Positions 7,853-13,102 of a stretch of DNA of 13,102 nt are shown here, one piece after another. Positions within the stretch are counted from its first letter, which is position 1. Each line of letters starts with the position of its first letter. The notes beneath the pieces were generated by a model. It ran no database searches. It saw only the letters and a program-made list of their open reading frames with translations, and had not been told where the DNA came from. Position numbers and translations under genes: made by a program. This DNA is from Clostridiaceae bacterium (GTDB taxonomy: Bacteria; Bacillota; Clostridia; Oscillospirales; Acutalibacteraceae): NCBI GenBank assembly GCA_904501875.1, contig CAJGCQ010000023.1, positions 1-13,102 of the forward strand, in the 5' to 3' direction.

Positions 7853-7870
7853 ATTATAGTAATTATAGCA
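7853..7870 (-). promoter_or_regulatory. Permease promoter (-10 region)
   Basis: Two TATAAT boxes on the minus strand (7862-7867 and 7853-7858) lie nine bases apart. The upstream one has an extended TGC. No good -35 box is visible at the right distance, so the extended -10 probably drives it. Confidence 0.55.
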
Positions 7871-7898
7871 TATGTGGAGAAAAATTTCATCATAAAAC

Positions 7899-7944
7899 AA
7901 AAAAAGAAGACCTTGATCATTGTTTACGATGACACAAGGTCTTC
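7899..7944 (-). terminator. Intrinsic terminator on the minus strand without an upstream gene
   Basis: GAAGACCTTG (7906-7915) and CAAGGTCTTC (7935-7944) pair perfectly over 10 bases around a 19-base loop that holds a small TCAT/ATGA stem. On the minus strand the hairpin is followed by TTTTTTTG, so it stops leftward transcription. No leftward gene ends there: 7945-8312 contains no supportable minus-strand gene. It may be the trace of a deleted gene, or shield the permease from read-through. Confidence 0.75.
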
Positions 7945-8047
7945 AAAATTACTGTATTGTTTGCTTTTGCAGTGATTCATCCAATTGCGAAAGAATAAAG
8001 AAAATTGCCTCGAAGAGGATAAATCAAATTTGCTGAAATATTGCAAA

Positions 8048-8059
8048 TTATTCCCACTC
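8048..8059 (-). repeat. Partial third copy of the guaA-tip repeat
   Basis: TTATTCCCACTC is identical to 6722-6733 and shares 10 of 12 bases with the guaA end at 12871-12882. On the minus strand it again encodes EWE followed by TAA. Beyond these 12 bases the similarity stops. It could be an internal attachment site between two accreted elements; the match is short enough that chance cannot be excluded. Confidence 0.35.
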
Positions 8060-8171
8060 CGTTTTGAGTTTTATCTCACTAGTGTTAAGTGGTCTCACAG
8101 ATGTCAGAAATCTCAAAATTCCTATATTTTTCTCACCAAAAAGTCTGATTTTTGCGCTAAAAAAGTTTTTT

Positions 8172-8204
8172 ATGTACTTTCCGTGTACCTCAAGTGTATC
8201 AGGT
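8172..8204 (+). repeat. Three 11-base-spaced RTGTAY repeats
   Basis: ATGTAC (8172), GTGTAC (8183) and GTGTAT (8194) begin exactly 11 bases apart. The same box occurs twice, again 11 bases apart, at 10220 and 10231, on the other side of the Fic cassette. One-turn spacing is typical of protein-binding arrays such as recombinase arm sites. The apparent open frames of about 60-96 codons in 7985-8275 show no family features, and I see no gene here. Confidence 0.45.
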
Positions 8205-8235
8205 ATCTCATATATCTCAAACTACAATTTACATT

Positions 8236-8282
8236 TCATCGCTCGTTTCATCAATCATTAGGGGTTGATAAATGAGCGATGA
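8236..8282. promoter_or_regulatory. Long inverted repeat over the Fic promoter (putative operator)
   Basis: The left arm is 8236-8254 and the right arm 8265-8282 (TTGATAAATGAGCGATGA). They are complementary at 17 of 18 positions, with one extra base in the left arm and a 10-base loop. The -35 box TTGATA and most of the spacer lie inside the right arm, so a dimeric repressor bound here would block RNA polymerase. The winged-helix end of the Fic protein makes self-regulation an attractive but unproven idea. Confidence 0.55.
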
Positions 8283-8293
8283 GGTGTTATAAT
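8265..8293 (+). promoter_or_regulatory. Promoter of the Fic operon
   Basis: TTGATA (8265-8270), a 17-base spacer and TATAAT (8288-8293), with TGT just before the -10 box, form a strong sigma-A promoter. It lies about 20 bases before the Fic start. Confidence 0.85.
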
Positions 8294-8312
8294 AAGAACG
8301 AGGTGAGAAGTT

Positions 8313-9290
8313 ATGTATAATAAAAAACCACCATTTAAAATTACAAATGAGATTTTAGCAGCAATTACAGAAATCGCTGAGTTGGTAGGGCAAGTTGGTG
8401 CTACACAAGGACTGTCTGCAAGCCCTACATTGCGACGTACGAATCGTATACGAACAATATATTCCTCTTTGGCAATCGAACAAAACACTTTGAGTTTAGA
8501 ACAAGTAACAGCTGTTCTAAACGGCAAACGAGTCCTCGCACCGCCAAAGGATATTGCAGAAGTAAAAAATGCATATGAGATTTATGAAATGATGGATATG
8601 TTAGATCCGTATTCTGTGGATGATCTGTTAAACGCTCACGGGGTTATGACCAGAGGTTTAGTTGAGGAATCAGGCTATTTTCGCTCCGGTCCGGTTGGAG
8701 TCGTGGACAAGCAAGGTAATGTTCTGCACCTGGGTACACTCCCAGATTATGTTCCCGGTCTGGTCGTTGGTTTGTTAGATTGGGTGAAAAATAGTGACAT
8801 TCATATGCTGTTCAAAAGTTGTGTTTTCCATTATGAGTTTGAACTGATTCATCCCTTTGCAGATGGCAACGGCAGAATGGGTCGGCTTTGGCATACACTT
8901 TTACTAACTAAATGGAAACCACTATTTGCATGGCTTCCTGTGGAATCTATCATCCATGACCGACAAGCGGAATATTACAAAGCTATCAATCGGTCGAATT
9001 GTGATGGCGAATCCACAGCTTTTATCACGTTTATGCTTTCTGCTATCAAGGAAGCATTGACGGAAGCAGTAGAAACGGTCGGTGTGACCGAAAATATGTC
9101 CACTACCGAATTACGCTGGTATAAAATTGAACGGTTTCTCCAAAAGAACGAAACCATCACCAACGCAGATGTGCGGCAACTGTTCGCTGTATCTTCTGCA
9201 ACAGCAAACCGTGTTCTTGCAAAATTAACTGACGAAGGGAAACTTAAAAAAGTTCGTCTCGGCAAATTTTGGGGATATGTTATTGGATGA
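8313..9290 (+). CDS. Fic family protein with N-terminal inhibitory helix and C-terminal winged helix
   Basis: Fic enzymes usually transfer AMP from ATP to a hydroxyl side chain of a target protein. In this 325-residue protein the catalytic motif HPFADGNGRMGR (180-191) is complete, including His180, the phosphate-binding GNG and the final Arg. An inhibitory (S/T)xxxE motif is seen as Ser52 to Glu56 (SSLAIEQN). The usual Gly/Asn after Glu is Gln57, with Asn58 next. The flap region (VVDKQGNVLHLG) lies at 130-141. Residues about 264-325 look like a winged helix (TNADVRQLFAVSSATANRVL). This makes it a class II, self-inhibited Fic. AGGTGAG precedes the ATG. It is cotranscribed with the next gene, 15 bases away. 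Target unknown. Confidence 0.93.
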   Translation: MYNKKPPFKITNEILAAITEIAELVGQVGATQGLSASPTLRRTNRIRTIYSSLAIEQNTLSLEQVTAVLNGKRVLAPPKDIAEVKNAYEIYEMMDMLDPYSVDDLLNAHGVMTRGLVEESGYFRSGPVGVVDKQGNVLHLGTLPDYVPGLVVGLLDWVKNSDIHMLFKSCVFHYEFELIHPFADGNGRMGRLWHTLLLTKWKPLFAWLPVESIIHDRQAEYYKAINRSNCDGESTAFITFMLSAIKEALTEAVETVGVTENMSTTELRWYKIERFLQKNETITNADVRQLFAVSSATANRVLAKLTDEGKLKKVRLGKFWGYVIG

Positions 9291-9305
9291 AAAGGAGTAT
9301 CAACT

Positions 9306-9962
9306 ATGGATAAAATTGTTCCTGCATTTGAAACAACATTATTTGATTCAACTTTAAGCGATGCTTGTGTTGATATGGCGGAATTGGGAATCGACAGTCT
9401 CTTAGATGATGGTGTCTTCAAGAGCGTTCCTATCGTCAGCGTATTGGTCGGAATTGGAAAAACCGCTCAAAATATACACGATAGAAATTTGTTGAGACAG
9501 ACAGTTAAATTTATTAATACATTTAATGAAAAATCTATTACACCTGATAAACTGCAAAAATATAAAGATCATCTATATAGCAACCCCAAATATGCAGAAG
9601 AAGAACTGGGAAGAGTTTTGATAACACTAAATTCTAATGTAGATTTGAAAAAGTCAGAGATATTGGCGCGGTTTTATAGAGCTTATGTTGAGCAACAGAT
9701 AAATTGGGATACATTTTGTGAATTATCGGAAGTAACTTCGCGCATGTTTATTTCGGATATTAAGTTGTTGTTTGCCGTTTACAATAAACAAGTTTCAGAC
9801 ACATCACAGTGTCCAGTATATCAAGCAGATAGACTAATTGCATTGGGACTTTTAGATTCTGCAATGAAATCTATGAGCATCGGTAGCATTAACGGTAGTC
9901 ACACGCAACGATATATTCAAACTAATGAACTTGGGAAAACATTCTGTGTTTTAAGCAAATAA
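9306..9962 (+). CDS. Unrecognised 218-residue protein coupled to Fic
   Basis: I do not recognise a named family. AAGGAG (9292-9297) lies eight bases before the ATG, 15 bases after the Fic stop, so the two genes form an operon. Residues 1-40 are acidic (AELGIDSLLDDGVF). Residues 41-52 are a short hydrophobic, Gly-containing stretch (VPIVSVLVGIGK), too short for a clear membrane helix. A charged helical middle follows. The last 45 residues (RLIALGLLD, then YIQTNELGKTF) resemble the wing of a small winged-helix domain, a weak impression. Possible roles are target, antidote or partner of Fic; none is shown. Base composition is AT-rich like the rest of the island. Confidence 0.75.
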   Translation: MDKIVPAFETTLFDSTLSDACVDMAELGIDSLLDDGVFKSVPIVSVLVGIGKTAQNIHDRNLLRQTVKFINTFNEKSITPDKLQKYKDHLYSNPKYAEEELGRVLITLNSNVDLKKSEILARFYRAYVEQQINWDTFCELSEVTSRMFISDIKLLFAVYNKQVSDTSQCPVYQADRLIALGLLDSAMKSMSIGSINGSHTQRYIQTNELGKTFCVLSK

Positions 9963-9981
9963 AAGGAAAAAGGCATTACTA

Positions 9982-10005
9982 CACATCGTATGATATACGC
10001 ATGTG
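9982..10005 (+). repeat. Hairpin in the 3' untranslated region of the Fic operon
   Basis: CACATCGTAT (9982-9991) pairs with ATACGCATGTG (9995-10005) over 10 bases, with one bulged G and a GAT loop. No T-run follows, so it is not a terminator. It could protect the transcript end or be a remnant palindrome. Confidence 0.45.
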
Positions 10006-10056
10006 GGATAAAACACTAATATAAGGATTCCTTCATCCTATTTTATAGATTTAATC

Positions 10057-10110
10057 ATTGACTTTCTTGCTTGATTTGTTCATTGAATTAAGCAAGAAAG
10101 TCAATTTTTT
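10057..10110 (+). terminator. Intrinsic terminator of the Fic operon
   Basis: ATTGACTTTCTTGCTT (10057-10072) and AAGCAAGAAAGTCAAT (10090-10105) are perfectly complementary over 16 bases around a 17-base loop. A T-run extends to 10110. It lies about 95 bases after the last stop codon. Confidence 0.88.
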
Positions 10111-10253
10111 ATCTGTTTATATCTCTTGCATTAAGCCTACGAAAAGCAACAATTATAAGCAGGAGGTGGTAAAAACACTGGAAAACTGGTGTAAAAACAC
10201 ACTTGAAAATTAGGTTGTCGTGTACCTTTTGTGTACTCGCGAAAATGAGAAAA
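10111..10253. other. Gene-free spacer with short direct repeats
   Basis: GTAAAAACAC occurs at 10169-10178 and 10191-10200, exactly 22 bases apart, each followed within a few bases by a GAAAA run. GTGTAC occurs at 10220 and 10231. Open frames crossing this spacer on the minus strand cut across the terminator hairpin and have no family features. The stretch may hold binding sites, for instance for a recombinase or replication protein. I see no gene. Confidence 0.4.
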
Positions 10254-10289
10254 CCCCGAAAACCCGCATAAATACTGGGGTTTTCGGGG
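10246..10289 (-). terminator. Intrinsic terminator of the zinc-ribbon/HEPN-like operon
   Basis: CCCCGAAAACCC (10254-10265) and GGGTTTTCGGGG (10278-10289) form a perfect 12-base stem with a 12-base loop. On the minus strand it is followed by TTTTCTCATTTT, so it serves leftward transcription from the operon ending at 10427. The 138 bases between that stop and the hairpin hold only a weak 6-base palindrome (10321-10340) and no gene. Confidence 0.75.
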
Positions 10290-10426
10290 GTCGATTTTAG
10301 CGAATTTGAGCCGAGGCAAACCCTTTCATTCTCTAAAGGGCAATTCCTCGCATTCTCCTTTTTTCTCAATGTACTTCTTTTTCCCTCATCTCTGCCCGTA
10401 CCTTTTTCTTTCTCGCTCTATCCTTT

Positions 10427-10885
10427 TTAATCCTTGTTTTGGGCTCTTTCTAATGCTCTGCGATAATTGGTTGCTCTATTGCAAAAAATACGAGCATACT
10501 CTTTGCCATGCAAAGCAAGATTTTCTAATTCTTCGCTTGTTAATTCTTGTTTTAACAAAGCATGTACCATTCGGTTGCGTTCTTCTTTCCAATCTAGAAT
10601 GTTGTCAAGCAATTCATCCGAAAAATATCGATGTAACAAATCCTTTTTACATTCGGCAGTTTTTTGAATATATTTTACCTTTGAGTGTAACGCTTCTGGA
10701 TGTCCTCTAAGACTTTTAATATACGTATCATATTTGTCCGAATGTTTTAAAACAGATTCGGAACGGTCCTCCATTATAGAATATGCAATAAACATTGCTT
10801 CTAGATTAAACCCGTTTGCAATAGCACGATTGAGCCTTTTAAATTGCTCTTTGTAATTCAAATATTTTTGTTGATTATCTGTCAT
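10427..10885 (-). CDS. Small HEPN-like protein (putative ribonuclease)
   Basis: The 152-residue all-helical, charged protein has no signal or membrane segment. The key feature is ERNRMVHAL with Arg103, Asn104 and His108. This is the Rx4H arrangement, with a polar residue after Arg, seen in the active site of HEPN ribonucleases, and it lies in the expected late helix. The N-terminal YKEQFKRLNRAIANGFNLEAMFIAYSIMEDR segment (11-41) resembles the first HEPN helix pair. It starts 10 bases after the stop of the upstream gene, with GAGG before the ATG, so the two are cotranscribed. HEPN proteins are frequent in toxin-antitoxin and phage-defence systems, usually with an antidote partner. No nucleotidyltransferase partner is here. 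Assignment rests on motif and helix pattern. Confidence 0.6.
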   Translation of the reverse strand: MTDNQQKYLNYKEQFKRLNRAIANGFNLEAMFIAYSIMEDRSESVLKHSDKYDTYIKSLRGHPEALHSKVKYIQKTAECKKDLLHRYFSDELLDNILDWKEERNRMVHALLKQELTSEELENLALHGKEYARIFCNRATNYRRALERAQNKD

Positions 10886-10895
10886 TTTATATTCC

Positions 10896-12659
10896 TCACT
10901 TTAAAGCAAGCATAAACCCTAATGCATTTGTAAGCTCTGCATTTTTCTTTGCATAGAAAGCAGTTTTTTCGGCATTGTACGCTATAACATCGGTATTATC
11001 CGCTATTTTTGACATATATGATTTCATATCAGACATATCTGCACTAATAGATGATAAAGTGTTAATAACTGAACCCATAGAAGAATTAAGTCTAGATAAT
11101 TGACTATTTGCTTCTTGAATAGCTGAATAAATCATATACTGATTTTGTTTAATTTCTTCTAAAGATTCAATAACCTGATTTAATTGACCGATAACCATAT
11201 TCATACGAATTTCATTCTCGTACAAATTGTAAGCGCCATCTGCGCCCTCTAAGGCTTCGCATCTTCCTGAAGAAATATATTCATAAAAAGATGAGACAGC
11301 AACAAAGTTTCTGTATTTTTCAAATATAACTCCGCAAGAATACATTTCGTATTGTGCTTTATAGAATTTTTTAAGTAATTCTTCCGCAGTTGCGATTTCT
11401 TCTTTTAATAGAACGTGTTTTGCCTTTTCAGGGGTAGGAGTATCTTTTGCACTAAGCTCGGCCTCTTTTTGCTTTTTAAGCAAATCTTCATACTTGTCTT
11501 TTGCTTCTGCAAGTTCTTTTTCTAATGTTTTTTCAGCTTTTTCTATTGCCAAGTTATATTCATCTTCGCGCTGTTTTTCCATTGACATTATCGCTTCTTT
11601 ATGCTTTTTTAAGTCTGATTTATATTTTTTAACCGCTACATTATATGCTTCTAATTCTTTTTCGTATTTTTCAGTAAGCAATGCATTTTCGGCCGAAATT
11701 CTTTTTTTATTGAAGAAGCCTGGGGTTGCTAAAACTGGTTCTTGCGGTTTTTCGGGTTTTTGAGGTTCTCTAGGATATGCAATTGGAAAATCTTCAATCT
11801 TAATCTCTTTTTTTACATTTTTGGATTTTAACTTTTTATAAACTTTAGATGCTTCATTAATGATGTTTTTATCTTTTAGCAACATTGTTTTTTCAGAAGC
11901 TAAAGCTTCTTTTTCTGCTTCACTGTTCAAAAAATAAAGTTCTTTCAACCTTGCAGATATAGAAAATATGTTTTTTTCTATTGACAATAGTTGCTCTAAA
12001 TATCCTTTTAAATCCAAATTTTCTTTGGATACAATACTATTCGTTGAAACATTTTCATTGTCTGAAGAGCATTTATTAATAAATACATTTATCTTGTTTT
12101 CAACTATTTGGTTGCGTTCTTTCATTCGGAAATATTCTAAAAAAGATAAAATAGACGGCGTCGTATTATCATGAAATTCTACTAAAACCTCTTTTTCTTT
12201 AGGATTATTAGCGATAATAACACCTTGACCAAACTCAGTAATAACTTTTTCACCTTCTTGTAGCTCGGGACACAAACCGAAAGGTAAATCTTTTAGATCT
12301 TTATAGTGTATATTTTCCCTATTCCCAACAGAATAAATCCCCTTTATTACACTATATTGTAACAAAGGTTTATTGCGAAATCGCAATCCTACATTTTCAT
12401 GATAATTTATTACATAATTGCTAAAATGATGTTCTTTTTTATTATCAAATTCACCACAACAAAAAGGGCATTTTGTCAAACGGACAAATTTCGAGACTTC
12501 TGTTTCTTTTGTGGTGGCCTTTAATTTCCCCAATTCTCCTAACAACCATTCGCCAATCAATTCAGCATTGCAATGATGACAATAATGTATAATAATAAGG
12601 GCGGGTTCGCTGTTTTCGAAATTTAAAGGCTTGTTATTATTAAACATATAATGAATCAT
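10896..12659 (-). CDS. Zinc-ribbon, SH3-like and coiled-coil protein of unknown function
   Basis: The start is set at ATG 12659, because GGAGG lies eight bases upstream; extending to the in-frame TTG at 12674 would place that site inside the gene. The 587-residue protein has a putative zinc ribbon: CHHC at 27-30 and CPFCC at 64-68. A segment at about 135-165 (GEKVITEFGQGVII, then VLVEFHD) resembles the small SH3/Tudor-like barrel at the end of UvrD-type helicases. Helices, a Pro/Glu-rich linker (296-312) and a long Lys/Glu coiled coil (about 320-405) follow. The C-terminal part (446-587) has YRNFVAVSSFYEYISSGRCEAL and a second helical bundle; I have the impression this occurs in other unnamed Firmicute proteins. 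No membrane helix or nuclease motif was seen. It is first gene of the operon with the HEPN-like protein. Function unknown. Confidence 0.75.
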   Translation of the reverse strand: MIHYMFNNNKPLNFENSEPALIIIHYCHHCNAELIGEWLLGELGKLKATTKETEVSKFVRLTKCPFCCGEFDNKKEHHFSNYVINYHENVGLRFRNKPLLQYSVIKGIYSVGNRENIHYKDLKDLPFGLCPELQEGEKVITEFGQGVIIANNPKEKEVLVEFHDNTTPSILSFLEYFRMKERNQIVENKINVFINKCSSDNENVSTNSIVSKENLDLKGYLEQLLSIEKNIFSISARLKELYFLNSEAEKEALASEKTMLLKDKNIINEASKVYKKLKSKNVKKEIKIEDFPIAYPREPQKPEKPQEPVLATPGFFNKKRISAENALLTEKYEKELEAYNVAVKKYKSDLKKHKEAIMSMEKQREDEYNLAIEKAEKTLEKELAEAKDKYEDLLKKQKEAELSAKDTPTPEKAKHVLLKEEIATAEELLKKFYKAQYEMYSCGVIFEKYRNFVAVSSFYEYISSGRCEALEGADGAYNLYENEIRMNMVIGQLNQVIESLEEIKQNQYMIYSAIQEANSQLSRLNSSMGSVINTLSSISADMSDMKSYMSKIADNTDVIAYNAEKTAFYAKKNAELTNALGFMLALK

Positions 12660-12698
12660 GATTATATCCTCCAACTCGAATAAAAGTTCTATGAAATT

Positions 12699-12727
12699 AT
12701 TTTATCATAAGTAAAAATATATTGCAA
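12699..12727 (-). promoter_or_regulatory. Promoter of the zinc-ribbon/HEPN-like operon
   Basis: On the minus strand, TTGCAA (12722-12727), a 17-base spacer and TAAAAT (12699-12704) give an acceptable sigma-A promoter. It lies 40 bases before the start codon and directly after the guaA terminator. Confidence 0.6.
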
Positions 12728-12731
12728 TATT

Positions 12732-12779
12732 AAAACAACCCTATGCAGCAGAAAAATGTGTGCCGCATAAGGTCGTTTT
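12732..12779 (-). terminator. Intrinsic terminator downstream of guaA
   Basis: The arms 12734-12750 and 12761-12777 form a 17-base stem in minus-strand RNA, with a few G-U pairs and a 10-base loop, then TTTT. On the plus strand the same positions would be A-C mismatches, so the hairpin is selected for leftward transcription, that is, for guaA. It insulates the island cassette from guaA read-through. Confidence 0.8.
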
Positions 12780-12798
12780 TTCTTTTAATTTTATGAGA

Positions 12799-12856
12799 TT
12801 TTGAGGATGCGAGAATTTACCCTTTTTGCCTGTTTTGAGGATATTTCGCTTTACCC
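12799..12856 (-). repeat. Two-copy 34-base tandem repeat after guaA
   Basis: TTTTGAGGAT at 12799-12808 and 12833-12842 is followed in both copies, after seven bases, by TTTACCC (12816-12822 and 12850-12856). The unit length is thus 34 bases. It lies within 15 bases of the guaA stop. It could be an arm-site array of the proposed attachment region or a plain duplication. Confidence 0.5.
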
Positions 12857-12870
12857 CATAACAAGAATTT

Positions 12871-12894
12871 TCACTCCCACTCGATAGTTGCGGG
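12871..12894 (-). repeat. guaA 3' tip, putative attachment site (right)
   Basis: The last codons of guaA contain the 11-base core TCCCACTCGAT (plus strand, 12875-12885) and TTGCGGG (12888-12894), both repeated at 6722-6742. The coding end ATIEWE is intact, as expected when an element restores the gene it inserts into. Confidence 0.5.
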
Positions 12895-13102
12895 GGGCTT
12901 GGAGGTTATGTCATAGACAATGCGGTTTACACCCTTGACCTCGTTTACTATTCGGCGGGAGGCAGTGTCGAGAACATCGTAGGGTATTCTTGCCCAGTCA
13001 GCGGTCATAAAGTCGCTGGTGGTAACTGCTCTTAGAGCTACGGTGTAATCATAGGTTCTGAAGTCACCCATTACACCCACCGAGCGCATATTGGTAAGCA
13101 CA
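12871..13102 (-). CDS. guaA: GMP synthase (glutamine-hydrolysing), C-terminal end
   Basis: GuaA converts XMP to GMP using ATP and glutamine, directly following GuaB. Only the last 76 residues are in the window; the gene continues past the right edge. The strongly conserved dimerisation-domain segments SVGVMGDFRTYDYTVALRAV, NEVKGVNRIVYDITSKPP and the terminal TIEWE are all present. The TGA stop is at 12871-12873. It is followed by a tandem repeat and a terminator, then accessory genes, so its 3' end is the likely landing site of the island. Confidence 0.97.
   Translation of the reverse strand, partial: VLTNMRSVGVMGDFRTYDYTVALRAVTTSDFMTADWARIPYDVLDTASRRIVNEVKGVNRIVYDITSKPPATIEWE

Larger units (their letters stand above)
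6722..12870. mobile_element. Putative decayed island(s) at the guaA 3' end
   Basis: The block lies between the guaA stop and a short duplicate of the guaA tip at 6722-6742. A third partial copy at 8048-8059 would divide it into a 1.3-kb unit with the permease and a 4.8-kb unit with the Fic and zinc-ribbon cassettes. The larger unit is clearly more AT-rich than the rpsB-pdp region. Its genes are accessory types, each cassette having its own promoter and terminator. The guaA 3' end is an established integration hotspot for tyrosine-recombinase elements. No integrase is present, so the element would be a remnant or mobilised in trans. The boundaries are inferred from short repeats only. Confidence 0.4.

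Noticed and set aside
8045..8225. A minus-strand frame of 50-60 codons ending in TEWE-stop, possibly the end of a recombinase
   Set aside because: No start codon with a ribosome binding site and no recombinase motif; it overlaps the repeat array. Kept only as part of the attachment-site argument.
7985..8275. A possible small gene of 96 codons before Fic
   Set aside because: There is no good ribosome binding site, the product is low-complexity, and the frame runs through the repeat array and the palindrome of the Fic promoter.
8236..8282. The palindrome as an integron attC site or IS end
   Set aside because: No attC-type core sites, no paired inverted repeat at a distance, and no transposase or integron integrase in the window.
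8306..10110. Fic pair as a classic FicTA (toxin-antitoxin) system
   Set aside because: The inhibitory Ser-xxx-Glu helix is already inside the Fic protein (class II), and the second gene lies downstream and does not carry that motif.
10109..10369. An 86-codon minus-strand frame between the cassettes
   Set aside because: It reads through the operon terminator hairpin and direct repeats and shows no family features.
12660..12674. TTG start at 12674 for the zinc-ribbon protein
   Set aside because: It would put the GGAGG ribosome binding site inside the coding region; ATG at 12659 has ideal spacing.

Overview
The window reads as a chromosomal segment of an anaerobic Clostridia-type Firmicute (Bacillota). 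The signs are the rpsB-tsf pair, strong GGAGG-type ribosome binding sites, near-consensus sigma-A promoters with TATAAT boxes, Firmicute-type Cdd and pyrimidine nucleoside phosphorylase, and U-tailed intrinsic terminators. No rRNA, tRNA, CRISPR array, transposase or integrase gene was found.

Positions 1-6683 are housekeeping sequence. On the minus strand are a serine alpha/beta hydrolase that runs off the left edge and an IMP dehydrogenase (guaB). A divergent promoter region (about 2527-2807) then serves guaB leftwards and rpsB-tsf rightwards, ending in a clear terminator at 4514-4553. A second rightward operon follows with its own promoter: cytidine deaminase, pyrimidine-nucleoside phosphorylase and a small C39-like cysteine peptidase. 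The first two genes have overlapping ends. At the far right (12871-13102, minus) is the 3' end of guaA, GMP synthase, which acts directly after guaB in GTP synthesis.

Positions about 6722-12870, downstream of guaA, look like an accessory island, visibly more AT-rich than the flanks, at least from about 8 kb onward. Its left side carries a short copy of the guaA 3' tip (6722-6742), and a third partial copy lies inside (8048-8059). This suggests one or two integrative elements inserted at the guaA end, a known hotspot, that have since lost their recombinase. Cargo, left to right: a DMT/EamA permease (minus); a Fic protein plus an unrecognised 218-residue protein (plus), driven by a promoter buried in a long inverted repeat; and a two-gene minus operon encoding a zinc-ribbon/coiled-coil protein of 587 residues and a small protein with an Rx4H motif typical of HEPN ribonucleases. 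The two last cassettes face each other, each with its own intrinsic terminator.

The strongest candidates for an undescribed system are the zinc-ribbon/coiled-coil plus HEPN-like pair and the Fic plus 218-residue pair. Both functions are inferred from motifs and gene arrangement only.
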